DNA from: Pseudoalteromonas sp. Scap06
Lineage (GTDB): Bacteria > Pseudomonadota > Gammaproteobacteria > Enterobacterales > Alteromonadaceae
Assembly (NCBI RefSeq): GCF_013394165.1
Contig: NZ_CP041330.1
Coordinates: 2,968,501 to 3,032,500, forward strand
Length of the DNA stretch: 64,000 nucleotides
Direction of reading: 5' to 3'
The notes beneath the pieces were generated by a model. The model had not been told where the DNA came from, made no database searches, and worked only from the letters and a program-made list of their open reading frames with translations. Below are positions 1 to 9,043 of this stretch, piece after piece. The position numbers and the translations under genes are program-made. The first letter of the stretch is position 1, and every line of letters starts with the position of its first letter.

Positions 1-1088
1 GGTAAGCCTGTGCCCGATGCAATAACAACGGTAGAGGCAGCGGCTAATTCAGCAGCAAAACCACGGCTTGGTGTTAAATGAGTAATACCTTCACCAATGG
101 TTTTAATTACTTTTTTGCCTAAAATAGCAAGACCGGCAACAATACCAAAACCACCTAGTGGTAATATCCACCAAGCAATAGCGGCTTTCTTAGCAATTTC
201 ACCGTTGTTTTCAACAATGTTTACAACTGCTGCTAGAGGTCCAATTGCATTAGCAACGTCGTTAGAACCATGGGCAAATGCCATACAACAAGCGGTTAGT
301 ACCATAAGTACCGCAAATACTTTTTCTACATTGTTAAACTGCATTTCTCTATCCGCTTTAGGATCGATATTTAAACGAGAAATAGCAATTTTACCGATAA
401 CAGCAACCAGTACCGCTATACCAATAGAAATAGCAAAACCTTCAACGGTACCTAAATTAATACCAATGTGCTTTAAGCCTTTCTTAATGGTCACTAGTGC
501 CATAATAAAGCCAGCTAAACCCATGTATATTGGGACAAAGCGCTTTGCATTTTTAAGTGGAGCGTCGGTATCAAAAATCAGCTTTTGCGCACTCATAAAT
601 ATTAAGTAAGCTATGAAACCTGATATCGCCGGCGTTACAATCCAGCTACCTACAATACCAGCAACTTTACCCCATTGAATAGCCTCAGTGCCCACAGCAA
701 CAAGAGCAAAACCAATGATCGCGCCAATGATTGAATGAGTAGTCGATACCGGCCAGCCTAAAAAGGAGGCCATTAATAACCAACTGCCCGCGGCAAATAA
801 AGAAGCGATCATACCTAGAACCATCAGTTCAGGAATGTCGGCAAATGGGGCAGCATCAATAATTCCTTTACGAATTGTTGATGTTACTTCACCACCGGCT
901 AAATAAGCACCTGCGAATTCAAAAATCATCGCGATAAAAATCGCTTGTTTAATAGTAAGTGCTTTTGAACCTACTGATGTACCCATCGCGTTGGCAACGT
1001 CGTTTGCGCCAATACCATAAGCCATAAAAAAGCCGACTGCTGCGGCAATTAAAATTAATACCGTGCCGTAAGATGCAATGATATCCAT
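1..1088 (-). CDS. pitA: Pit-family inorganic phosphate transporter, 3' end cut by the window
   Basis: Low-affinity, proton- or cation-coupled phosphate permease of the inner membrane. The reading frame from the ATG at 1088 runs open to the window edge (about 362 residues). It is almost all hydrophobic helices and carries both halves of the internal duplication typical of Pit: GANDVANAMGTSVGS near the N terminus and HGSNDVANAIGPLAA in the second half. The C terminus is missing. It lies 39 bases downstream of the DUF47 gene on the same strand, the usual pit partner, so the two are probably co-transcribed. Family assignment is firm; the transported cation and the A/B subtype are not determined. 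Confidence 0.93.
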   Translation of the reverse strand, partial: MDIIASYGTVLILIAAAVGFFMAYGIGANDVANAMGTSVGSKALTIKQAIFIAMIFEFAGAYLAGGEVTSTIRKGIIDAAPFADIPELMVLGMIASLFAAGSWLLMASFLGWPVSTTHSIIGAIIGFALVAVGTEAIQWGKVAGIVGSWIVTPAISGFIAYLIFMSAQKLIFDTDAPLKNAKRFVPIYMGLAGFIMALVTIKKGLKHIGINLGTVEGFAISIGIAVLVAVIGKIAISRLNIDPKADREMQFNNVEKVFAVLMVLTACCMAFAHGSNDVANAIGPLAAVVNIVENNGEIAKKAAIAWWILPLGGFGIVAGLAILGKKVIKTIGEGITHLTPSRGFAAELAAASTVVIASGTGL

Positions 1089-1127
1089 TGTGTAACCTTA
1101 ATCTTTCGTGTTTGAACTGATTTTAAA

Positions 1128-1802
1128 TTAACGAGCTAACATCAGCTCAAGACGTGATCCTACGCGCTCTGCAATATCTGCAAGCTCACCGACCCATTCA
1201 ATGATTTTGTATAAAAACATCACATCAACTGGATTTAGCTCACTTTCTACTTTACGTAGCTGGCGGCGTATTCTAATTTGCATTTCATCCGTGTCTTGTT
1301 CTATGGCATCCAATTCTACGAGCATTTTTTCAACCAGAGTTACTTCCCTGCCTTTAAAGCCCGTTTCTAACAATTCTTCTAATTCATTGATCGCTTTAGA
1401 TGCTTGTTTAGTTGCATCGACACAACGAGTGACATATGCCAAAAAGTCTTCTTGGATCTCTTTTGGTATGATCATTTCACGACCAATTACACGCCCAGCA
1501 ATATCTTTTGCTTTGTTAGCAATTTTGTCTTGTTGGGTTACTAATTCGAGCAGATCTGTACGCTCTACTGGCATAAATAGCCCGCCAGGTAGTTGTAAAC
1601 GTATAGTTCTTTTCATTTCATCAGCTTCACGTTCTAAATTACGAATGGTTAAACGTAGCTCTTCTGCTTGTTGCCACTCTTCTTTAAAAACATGATTAAA
1701 AAAAGGTATCAAACTTTCGCTAGCTTGATGAGCCTTCCTGATGTGTTCTTCTATTGGTTTTATAGGGGATTTAGCAAAAACACCTAAAAAATTTGTTGGC
1801 AT
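1128..1802 (-). CDS. DUF47/TIGR00153 PhoU-like protein, Pit accessory
   Basis: About 224 residues, all helical, related to PhoU and usually encoded beside pit genes, where it is thought to modulate the transporter. Acidic helix motifs typical of the fold are visible: LEREADEMKR around residues 56-65, QQDKIANKAKDIA around 90-102 and a C-terminal WVGELADIAERVG helix. The frame extends upstream to a TTG at 1820, but the ATG at 1802 is preceded by AAAGGG at good distance and gives the conserved start MPTNFLG, so that start was chosen. No membrane segment; cytoplasmic. Separated from phoU by a terminator, so pit-DUF47 is a separate transcription unit from pst-phoU. Confidence 0.88.
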   Translation of the reverse strand: MPTNFLGVFAKSPIKPIEEHIRKAHQASESLIPFFNHVFKEEWQQAEELRLTIRNLEREADEMKRTIRLQLPGGLFMPVERTDLLELVTQQDKIANKAKDIAGRVIGREMIIPKEIQEDFLAYVTRCVDATKQASKAINELEELLETGFKGREVTLVEKMLVELDAIEQDTDEMQIRIRRQLRKVESELNPVDVMFLYKIIEWVGELADIAERVGSRLELMLAR

Positions 1803-1902
1803 AACTGACCCTTTAATCAATTCAATATGCTGTTCAGCCTGAATTTTACAGCATTAAGCTAGATTGTGAACGCTTTTTCTCATTCAATTATTTACAAAAA
1901 AT

Positions 1903-1928
1903 AAAAAAGGCAGTGTATTACTGCCTTT
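1903..1928 (-). terminator. Rho-independent terminator after phoU
   Basis: Nine-base stem AAAGGCAGT/ACTGCCTTT with a five-base loop (1906-1928), followed on the minus strand by a run of T. It lies between the phoU stop and the DUF47 start and should end the pstCAB-phoU transcript. Confidence 0.85.
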
Positions 1929-1952
1929 GATATTTTTTGGTTATTCGTATCA

Positions 1953-2654
1953 CTACAGTGATTTTTCAATATCTTCTTGAGATGTATGACGAATATCTTT
2001 GCCGTTTACAAAATAAATGACATATTCAGCGATGTTTTGACAACGATCGCCGATACGCTCTAATGAGCGAACAGACCATACTAAATCCATAATTTTTGGA
2101 ATTGAGCGCGGATCTTCCATCATGTAGGTCATTATTTGACGAGTAATTGCTTCATACTCTCTATCTACTTTAGCATCCTCTTTATGCACTTCAAATGCGC
2201 GTTGCACATCCATACGTGCAAATGCATCTAAAACGTCATGCAACATTTTAGATACTTGGCGACCCATATTTTCAATGTTTACTAATAAATCTTGTTGATC
2301 CTTAGTAAATGAGTCTAGTGCAACTTTAGCAATTCGCTTAGCTTCATCGCCAATTCTTTCTAAATCAGCAATGGTTTTTGCTATTGCAATTACTAAACGC
2401 AAATCACTGGCTGCAGGTTGGCGCTTTGCAATAATACGGGTGCAATCTTCATCAATACTGACTTCCATTGCATTAACTTTATAGTCGTTTTCACGTACTT
2501 TTTGTGCTAATACAGCATCGTTTTGGCTTACTGCATCAAGCGCACTATTAAGTTGTTGCTCAACTAATCCACCCATACTTAGTACATGGTTACGAACATC
2601 TTCTAGCTCTTGATTAAAACGACCAGAAATATGTTTATTAATGTTGTGTTCCAT
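1953..2654 (-). CDS. phoU: Phosphate signalling protein PhoU
   Basis: Cytoplasmic helical protein that links Pst transporter state to the PhoR/PhoB two-component system and restrains phosphate uptake. 233 residues, the usual length. Two copies of the metal-binding helix motif mark the two PhoU three-helix bundles: ERIGDEAKRIAK at 99-110 and ERIGDRCQNIAE at 199-210. The ATG at 2654 is preceded by AAGGTCATT, a good ribosome site. Last gene of the pstC-pstA-pstB-phoU operon. phoB and phoR are not in this window. Confidence 0.97.
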   Translation of the reverse strand: MEHNINKHISGRFNQELEDVRNHVLSMGGLVEQQLNSALDAVSQNDAVLAQKVRENDYKVNAMEVSIDEDCTRIIAKRQPAASDLRLVIAIAKTIADLERIGDEAKRIAKVALDSFTKDQQDLLVNIENMGRQVSKMLHDVLDAFARMDVQRAFEVHKEDAKVDREYEAITRQIMTYMMEDPRSIPKIMDLVWSVRSLERIGDRCQNIAEYVIYFVNGKDIRHTSQEDIEKSL

Positions 2655-2698
2655 AATGACCTTCTTTAATAATTCATTGCTTTCGCGTTTTAACCCGA

Positions 2699-3526
2699 CT
2701 AGCCGTAACGACCAGTAATATAATCTTCTGTTTTTTTCTTCGTAGGCGTCGTAAATAAAGTATTAGTATCTGAATACTCAATCAGCTCACCCATATACAT
2801 AAACGCTGTTTGATCAGAAACACGAGCCGCTTGTTGCATGTTGTGAGTAACAATAACCACGGTAAACTTATTCTTTAAATCATTAATTAGCTCTTCGATT
2901 ACTAAGGTTGAAATCGGGTCGAGTGCTGATGTTGGTTCATCAAGTAGTAATACCTCAGGCTCTATCGCAATAGAGCGGGCTATAACTAAACGTTGCTGCT
3001 GACCACCCGATAAACCAAATGCGCTATCGTGCAGTCGGTCTTTTACTTCATCCCAAAGAGCCGCACCACGTAGCGATTGCTCTACCACTTCATCTAGCTT
3101 ACGCTTTTCTTTAATGCCTTGCAGGCGAAGGCCGTAAACCACATTCTCATAAATTGATTTTGGAAATGGGTTTGGACGCTGAAACACCATGCCGACATTA
3201 CGACGAAGGGCTGCAACATCAACGCTTTTATCGTAAATATTCTGTCCATGCAGCATGATTTCGCCTTCAATACGACAAATATCAACCAAGTCGTTCATGC
3301 GGTTAATACAACGTAATAAGGTTGATTTACCACAACCTGACGGGCCGATAAATGCTGTTACTTGGCCTTTAGGAATATTCATATTTACTTTACTCAGTGC
3401 TTGTTTATCACCGTAGTAAAGGTCGAGATCTTTAATTTCTAGCGCTTTTTGTTCGTCTGTTAAATTATTTAAATCTAACTTCAAGCTTGGCTTTGCTTGG
3501 TTTACTTTTGGAGCGACTGTAATCAT
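2699..3526 (-). CDS. pstB: Phosphate ABC transporter ATP-binding protein PstB
   Basis: ATPase subunit powering high-affinity phosphate import through PstC-PstA. 275 residues. Walker [10 protein letters not shown] at 61-69, ABC signature LSGGQ at 172-176, Walker B LLLDEP at 193-198, H-loop His228, and the PstB-typical ending GRYG. An N-terminal extension of about 28 residues precedes the ATPase domain. It follows pstA by about 20 bases and precedes phoU by about 44 bases, all on the minus strand. Confidence 0.97.
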   Translation of the reverse strand: MITVAPKVNQAKPSLKLDLNNLTDEQKALEIKDLDLYYGDKQALSKVNMNIPKGQVTAFIGPSGCGKSTLLRCINRMNDLVDICRIEGEIMLHGQNIYDKSVDVAALRRNVGMVFQRPNPFPKSIYENVVYGLRLQGIKEKRKLDEVVEQSLRGAALWDEVKDRLHDSAFGLSGGQQQRLVIARSIAIEPEVLLLDEPTSALDPISTLVIEELINDLKNKFTVVIVTHNMQQAARVSDQTAFMYMGELIEYSDTNTLFTTPTKKKTEDYITGRYG

Positions 3527-3545
3527 GTTTGTTACCTATACTAAA

Positions 3546-5195
3546 TTAATGCTCAAGCGATCTGAATTTTTCACGTAAATGGTTACGTATACCAATGGCT
3601 GTGATGTTAAGGGTAATAATAACCGACACTAACAAAAAGGCCGTTGCATATACCAGCGGACGCGCCGCTTCAACGTTCGGACTTTGAAAGCCAACATCGT
3701 AAATATGAAAACCTAAGTGCATGAACTTTCTGTCTAAATGTATATATGGGAAGTTACCATCAAGCGGTAACGTTGGCGCCATTTTTACCACACCCACCAG
3801 CATAAGCGGTGCAACTTCACCCGCAGCACGAGCAACCGCTAAAATTAATCCCGTCATAATTGCAGGGCTGGCCATAGGAATAATGATTCGCCATAGCGTT
3901 TCTACCTTAGTCGCACCCAGTGCTAATGAACCATCGCGTACTGTACTAGGAATACGAGATAAACCTTCTTCGGTTGACACTATTACCACAGGCAACGTTA
4001 ATATAGCCAAGGTAAGTGCCGACCACATCACGCCAGGAGTACCAAATACAGGGGTAGGCGATGACTCAGGATAAAATAATTGGTCAACACTACCACCAAC
4101 CATATAAACAAAGAAACCTAAGCCAAATACGCCGTATACAATAGACGGAACACCCGCCAAGTTAATAACCGCAATACGGATCATTTTAGTAATTGCGTTT
4201 TTAGCCGCATACTCATGTAAGTAAATAGCAGCAACCACGCCAAATGGCGTTACAATCACAGCCATTAACATCACCATAAATACCGTACCAAAAATAGCAG
4301 GAAATACGCCACCTTCGGTATTGGCTTCACGTGGGTCATCTGAAACAAACTTACCTAACTGCACAAAGTAATGACCTAGTTTAGCAAAAAAGCCCATGTC
4401 GTTTGGAAACCATACGTCCAACACTTGATATAGCGGGATTGTAACAACCTCACCACGCATATCTTTTACGATTACTTGGTCACGTTTAGCTTGTTTACGC
4501 AGTGCAAATAGCTCTTTTTCTAATTCGCCATATTTCGTACGTAAATCAGCACGCGCTTGAGCAAGTTCAGCAACACGCTCGTCGGTTAGCTCATTATCAA
4601 GCAAATAGGCTTTTTCCTGTAAACGTAAACGCTCTAGCTCATAGTTAATATGCCCTATGTCGCCATTTTGCAAATCAAGCGCTTCGTCGTTTAAGTCAAC
4701 CGCACGCTCTACAAGGTCATGTAAGGTTTCAACTTTATCAGCTGTTACCGTTTCGCCATCTTTAATGACGCTCTCTACATACCCATAAAAGTTACCGTTT
4801 TTACTACGCTCAAACACCGCGAGCGCTTTGGGCGCTGAACTTTGTTTAATATCGGTTTCGAGTATCCAGCGAAAATCTAAATCAACATACTCACGGTTAC
4901 CTGTTTTAATCAGTAAACGCTCAACCTCGTCTTTTTCAAATTTAGAAACATCAATACCCGTTGCCGCTAAGCGCGACTTAGGTACTAATTCACGGTCATA
5001 AATTTCACCAATAACGGTTTGCTTAGCAATTGAACCTTCAAGCTCATACTGCATAACTTGAGATGGCCAAAAAAAGCTTAGTCCCTTCCATGCAATCATG
5101 GCGAGTAAACCAATTACTGAAATTAAACTGATGCTGACAGCACCACCGGTCATCCAAATCCAAGGAGAACCAGACCTAAACCACTGCTTTACCAT
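3546..5195 (-). CDS. pstA: Phosphate ABC transporter permease PstA, long form
   Basis: Inner-membrane permease subunit of the Pst importer. 549 residues against about 300 in E. coli. One N-terminal membrane helix (around 15-40) is followed by a roughly 250-residue polar region that includes a probable coiled coil rich in Leu, Glu, Arg and Ala, then the normal permease domain with about five helices over the last 250 residues, including the LALGATKVETLWRIIIP coupling segment. The frame can start at a GTG directly after the pstC stop, but the ATG at 5195 has GGAG nine bases upstream and is preferred. Long PstA forms are known in other marine gammaproteobacteria; the role of the insert is not known to me. 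Confidence 0.93.
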   Translation of the reverse strand: MVKQWFRSGSPWIWMTGGAVSISLISVIGLLAMIAWKGLSFFWPSQVMQYELEGSIAKQTVIGEIYDRELVPKSRLAATGIDVSKFEKDEVERLLIKTGNREYVDLDFRWILETDIKQSSAPKALAVFERSKNGNFYGYVESVIKDGETVTADKVETLHDLVERAVDLNDEALDLQNGDIGHINYELERLRLQEKAYLLDNELTDERVAELAQARADLRTKYGELEKELFALRKQAKRDQVIVKDMRGEVVTIPLYQVLDVWFPNDMGFFAKLGHYFVQLGKFVSDDPREANTEGGVFPAIFGTVFMVMLMAVIVTPFGVVAAIYLHEYAAKNAITKMIRIAVINLAGVPSIVYGVFGLGFFVYMVGGSVDQLFYPESSPTPVFGTPGVMWSALTLAILTLPVVIVSTEEGLSRIPSTVRDGSLALGATKVETLWRIIIPMASPAIMTGLILAVARAAGEVAPLMLVGVVKMAPTLPLDGNFPYIHLDRKFMHLGFHIYDVGFQSPNVEAARPLVYATAFLLVSVIITLNITAIGIRNHLREKFRSLEH

Positions 5196-5210
5196 GTCGT
5201 GTTTCTCCAC

Positions 5211-7445
5211 TTACATTGAGCTGTATTTTTCACGCAGCTGCTGACGAACAAACTCAGCAACTGTGTTGAAAATAAAGGTGAATATGAATAATACAAAGGC
5301 GGCTAAGAATAGAATTCGGTAATGCGAACTCCCTACTTCCGACTCAGGCATTTCGACGGCGATATTAGCGGCTAAGGTACGCATGCCTTGGAAAATACTC
5401 CAATCCATAATTGGGGTATTACCGGTAGCCATAAGTACAATCATAGTTTCGCCTACGGCACGGCCTAATCCCATCATTACTGCAGAAAAAATACCTGGGC
5501 TGGCGGTTAATAACACCACACGAATTAGGGTTTGCCACTGCGTAGCACCTAATGCTAACGAGCCATTTGATAAATGTTTAGGCACACTAAATACCGCATC
5601 TTCGGCAATTGAGAAAATAGTGGGAATAACCGCAAAGCCCATCGCGATACCCACTACTAATGAATTACGCTGATCGAAGGTCATGCCTAATTCATTAGTT
5701 AGGTATTGACGCACATTGCCATCAAACATCCATAACTCAATACTTTCGCTCATCGCAAACGACAACCAACCAATAAATAACACCACTGGTATTAATAAAA
5801 TTGAATGTGAGCCTTCAGGGATTTTATGGCGAATAACCGCAGGTAATTTATTCCAGCCTAAAGCGGTTGCTAAAATACCCAATGGCAGTAACACCAGCAA
5901 ACCAACAATAGCCGGCAAGTGCTCTTCAATTAAAGGCGCTAACCACAAGCCAGCTAAAAAGCCGAGTATTACCGTAGGCAGAGCTTCCATTATTTCAACC
6001 GTTGGCTTTACCACACGGCGCAATTCGCTCGACATAAAATAAGCAGTATAAATAGCGGCTGAAATAGCAATAGGTACAGCAAATAACATTGCGTACATAG
6101 CAGCTTTTAAAGTACCAAATGAAATTGGCACTAGTGAAAACTTCGATTCAAAATCATCACTGGCAGAAGTAGATTGCCAAATATAACCCGGCTCTGGGTA
6201 GCCTTCGTACCATACTTCTTGCCAAAGCGCTGACCACGTTACTTCTGGATGCTCGTTATGAATTTCTAAAACCGTCAGCTTGTTATCAGCTAAAATTAGC
6301 GCCGCATTTGAACGCGGAGCAATAGCAAACTGTTCAATTTCACCATCACTGACTTTACCTTGCCATAACTTTGCTTCACTGGTGGTGTAATAAAGCCCTA
6401 ATTCACCATTTTGACCCGTTGTAAAAAAGGTACGACGATAAAATTCAGTAAAAATATTCAGCTTGCTTTGTTTGGTAGTTTCAAACGAACGGATTTTTTG
6501 AAATTCACGCCCTGAGTCTGTATTGATTTCAAACCACTGGGATATTTCACCGTTATCATTGGCCAACATCAGTGAGTTTGCACCAGCCAATAGTTGCGAT
6601 GACACTATATTCGCGTTTTCTTCATTGGCAGATAATAATTGAATTTGCTCAACTTCACTTGGGTAGCGGGTATCGAATACGTAAATTTGATTGGCAGAAC
6701 GAACAAATGTGCGGGTGGTATCTGGCGACATTAATAGCTCATCTACGCGACCATCAACGTTAAGCTCGGTGCGTTCCACTTGCCATTCAACTTCACCGGT
6801 AAACATATTTTCTTCGGCTACAAAGCTACTAAATACCACACGTTTATCGGCAGTAAGTGCCACAACGGCTGTTTTGTCTTCATAATGGCTAAAGGCAAAA
6901 CGCTTAATAGCTGTACCTTGCTCATCAACTTCGAGTGCCATTTCTCCTAGTGGATAACCTAAACGCGGAGTTAGCTTACGCTCATTATTAGGGAAGGTGA
7001 CTAAAAACTTAGGCGCGACAATAGTTACGGTGCCATTTTCTAAACCATACGCATAATGCCCTTGAAAAGGAGCACTGTTTGCAAAACTGCTTACCCGCGC
7101 GGATAAAGTGGCATTAAGTGTTTTTAGTTTTTTACCAAACTGTGCTTTATCAACACTGTAGAAGTTAACTTGACCTTGATCATCAAGTAAATATGCAACC
7201 TCAGTTTGCTCCTCGACACCAAGCCCTACTATTTGCTCAGCATTAGCAACATTAAAGCTAGCGCGCTTTTCAACTTTGGCTGACTCGAAAATGGGCTGCA
7301 CTACATAAAGAAGGTAAAAGAAGATCAATAGCAGCGCTATTAATACCATTATACCGCCTGCGGTTATACCAAACTTAGCAAACCGGTCTTTAAATAGACG
7401 GCTTCGATCCGTATTAAAAGTCGGTTTATTCGGATTTGAAGTCAT
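5211..7445 (-). CDS. pstC: Phosphate ABC transporter permease PstC, long form with a periplasmic domain
   Basis: Partner permease of PstA. About 744 residues against about 320 in E. coli. An N-terminal membrane helix (around residues 25-50) leads into a large, probably periplasmic region of about 370 residues with repeated beta-strand-like stretches, then the permease domain (last 300 residues) with LALGATQWQTLIRVVLL and GRAVGETMIVLMATGNTP. An in-frame ATG at 7478 lies inside the -10 box and would be upstream of the transcript start. The ATG at 7445 has AAGGGTG in front, so 7445 is the start. First gene of the pst operon; no pstS precedes it. Confidence 0.93.
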   Translation of the reverse strand: MTSNPNKPTFNTDRSRLFKDRFAKFGITAGGIMVLIALLLIFFYLLYVVQPIFESAKVEKRASFNVANAEQIVGLGVEEQTEVAYLLDDQGQVNFYSVDKAQFGKKLKTLNATLSARVSSFANSAPFQGHYAYGLENGTVTIVAPKFLVTFPNNERKLTPRLGYPLGEMALEVDEQGTAIKRFAFSHYEDKTAVVALTADKRVVFSSFVAEENMFTGEVEWQVERTELNVDGRVDELLMSPDTTRTFVRSANQIYVFDTRYPSEVEQIQLLSANEENANIVSSQLLAGANSLMLANDNGEISQWFEINTDSGREFQKIRSFETTKQSKLNIFTEFYRRTFFTTGQNGELGLYYTTSEAKLWQGKVSDGEIEQFAIAPRSNAALILADNKLTVLEIHNEHPEVTWSALWQEVWYEGYPEPGYIWQSTSASDDFESKFSLVPISFGTLKAAMYAMLFAVPIAISAAIYTAYFMSSELRRVVKPTVEIMEALPTVILGFLAGLWLAPLIEEHLPAIVGLLVLLPLGILATALGWNKLPAVIRHKIPEGSHSILLIPVVLFIGWLSFAMSESIELWMFDGNVRQYLTNELGMTFDQRNSLVVGIAMGFAVIPTIFSIAEDAVFSVPKHLSNGSLALGATQWQTLIRVVLLTASPGIFSAVMMGLGRAVGETMIVLMATGNTPIMDWSIFQGMRTLAANIAVEMPESEVGSSHYRILFLAAFVLFIFTFIFNTVAEFVRQQLREKYSSM

Positions 7446-7476
7446 CAAAACACCCTTATATCTTAACGTTGGGCGC

Positions 7477-7510
7477 ATTATATTTCATCAAAGTGACAGT
7501 AATGTTACAG
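7477..7510 (-). promoter_or_regulatory. Pho box and -10 element of the pst operon promoter
   Basis: On the minus strand 7510-7493 reads CTGTAACATTACTGTCAC: two seven-base direct repeats (CTGTAAC, CTGTCAC) four bases apart, the PhoB-binding layout. Ten bases further is a perfect TATAAT (7482-7477). PhoB-dependent promoters place the Pho box instead of a -35 at this distance, so pstCAB-phoU is predicted to be induced by phosphate starvation. Confidence 0.85.
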
Positions 7511-7866
7511 TCGTAATAATTCTTTACTTATAGAGAGTCTGTTCATCTTTGCAGATTAAATTTACAGCTTTTTGAGCAGGTTGTAGGCAAAATTACAACT
7601 TCAAATAATACTAAAGAATTATTTATTTTAGTGGTTATATTTATTTTTGCGTTATTAATGAACTAAATCAATTATTAATTGGACAAACTATTTATCCAAG
7701 ACAATACTCAATGGGCATCTAATATAACAATAATAAAGTAACCTCCTAAGATGTAACAATCCTTTTGTGGTTAGCTTTTACATACATTTAGAATCAAATA
7801 CATTAGATCGCATCACTTAATGCCTATGCATTTATTTTTTCATTTGGGCTTAAAAAGAGAACTATT
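7511..7866. other. AT-rich gap between the pst promoter and gcvR
   Basis: Gene-free stretch of about 356 bases between two divergent genes. Apart from the Pho box at its left edge and the AAAGAGAAC ribosome site in front of gcvR at its right edge I see no open frame, strong hairpin or clear second promoter. Confidence 0.6.
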
Positions 7867-8373
7867 ATGAAGCAGTTGGTAATAACTATTTTAGGGGAAG
7901 ATCGCCCCGGTTTAGTAGAAAGTATTTCATCGGTTATATTAGAAAACCACGGCAATTGGTTAAGTAGTAACTTGAGTCACTTACTCGGTCACTTTGCAGG
8001 CATTATACAGGTTGAAGTGGCTGAAGAACATTTACAGACATTTCAAAATGCGCTCAATGGGCTTCCTAAGTTAGATGTTCGCATTGAAAAGGGCAACATT
8101 GAAATTGAGCCAGTAGAGCTTGAGCAGCTTAATTTTGTGATCACTGGTAACGATCGCCCTGGTATAGTGCAAGAGCTAGCAAGTGTTATTCGCCATAAAG
8201 GCGCGAATATTACAAACTTAAACTCTAGGCAGCAAAGTGCGCCAAATTGGGGAGTGCCAATATTTAGTGCCGTTGCCACCGTGAGCCTACCTAACGGATT
8301 AAATAAAGAAGAAGTTATTAATGCACTTGAGTCAATTACAAGTGACTTAGTAGTGGATGTAGAGCAAAGCTAA
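7867..8373 (+). CDS. gcvR: Double ACT-domain protein, GcvR-like
   Basis: 168 residues made of two ACT domains (about 3-75 and 88-165), each with the DRPG ligand-loop motif (12-15 and 96-99). This is the architecture of GcvR, the glycine-responsive antagonist of GcvA in control of the glycine cleavage operon. It has no DNA-binding domain, as expected for GcvR. A good AAAGAGAAC ribosome site precedes the ATG. No gcv genes lie nearby, so the regulatory target is inferred from the family only. Confidence 0.8.
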   Translation: MKQLVITILGEDRPGLVESISSVILENHGNWLSSNLSHLLGHFAGIIQVEVAEEHLQTFQNALNGLPKLDVRIEKGNIEIEPVELEQLNFVITGNDRPGIVQELASVIRHKGANITNLNSRQQSAPNWGVPIFSAVATVSLPNGLNKEEVINALESITSDLVVDVEQS

Positions 8374-8397
8374 ATCAGCCCTACTAGTATGAACACG

Positions 8398-8426
8398 AAA
8401 AAGGCGCTAATTATAGCGCCTTTTTT
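8398..8426 (+). terminator. Bidirectional terminator between gcvR and the ferritin-like gene
   Basis: GGCGCTA/TAGCGCC stem (8403-8420) with an ATTA loop, A run before and six T after. It can serve gcvR on the plus strand and the convergent gene on the minus strand. Confidence 0.85.
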
Positions 8427-8443
8427 ATGCATAACACCCAGTG

Positions 8444-8899
8444 CTACATATCTACATGACGGTTAATACTTTGCATCATCTGCTTCAGACCTTGCTCTTC
8501 GAGCTGTAAGATCTCCTCTAGCTTTTCTTGAGCCTCTGGTGACTGCGCTTTATCTGCCAAATAACTATATGCATTTAATACTTTTTGATGCTGCTGAGAT
8601 AAATACTCTTGAATCGCTATTTCATCTAGCTCATTACTGCGATCTAAATCAGTAAAGCTAATGATTTCTGAGTGCTCTGAAAAATATTCATAACAGTATG
8701 TATCTAAAGTATTTATTTCAGTGATTGCTTTAAACCCGATTAAATCCTCAGCAAGTTTTTTTTCATACTCAACACAATAATCAATTAACTGTTTGTTATG
8801 CTCTCCAAGTAAATCCCTTACGCTAAAAAAATTAGCCGCCATTTGTGTATGAAACTGAACGGTCCAATCGAACACTTCTTGAATTGTTTTAACTTGCAT
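8444..8899 (-). CDS. Small helical protein, possibly ferritin-like fold
   Basis: 151 residues, predicted all-alpha and cytoplasmic, no signal peptide. Acidic residues and occasional His recur through the long helices. The C-terminal stretch LADKAQSPEAQEKLEEIL resembles the turn and last helix of rubrerythrin-type four-helix bundles, which suggests but does not prove a ferritin-like protein. I cannot name a function. AAGGAACGC precedes the ATG. It stands alone, convergent with gcvR and upstream of nothing on its strand. Confidence 0.6.
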   Translation of the reverse strand: MQVKTIQEVFDWTVQFHTQMAANFFSVRDLLGEHNKQLIDYCVEYEKKLAEDLIGFKAITEINTLDTYCYEYFSEHSEIISFTDLDRSNELDEIAIQEYLSQQHQKVLNAYSYLADKAQSPEAQEKLEEILQLEEQGLKQMMQSINRHVDM

Positions 8900-8995
8900 G
8901 TGCGTTCCTTACTTTTTAAAACTATTGATTAAATAGATGCGTGAATCATGCCAATAAGAAATGCAATAAAATCAGTAGATAAAGAAAAGATTGCC

Positions 8996-9026
8996 TAACT
9001 TGTACTGATATTTTCAGTACAAGTTA
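8996..9026 (-). terminator. Strong hairpin downstream of cusA
   Basis: Perfect 13-base inverted repeat TAACTTGTACTGA/TCAGTACAAGTTA (8996-9008 and 9014-9026) with a five-base loop, 18 bases after the cusA stop. There is no T run, so it is either a weak terminator or a 3'-end stabilising structure for the cus transcript. Confidence 0.5.
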
Positions 9027-9043
9027 CATAATCAGTGTAAATA

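Noticed and set aside
97..609. Long plus-strand frame opposite pitA
   Set aside because: Antisense to a clear Pit frame; composition is an artefact of the hydrophobic gene's codons.
1201..1695. Plus-strand frame opposite the DUF47 gene
   Set aside because: Serine-rich antisense shadow with no ribosome site.
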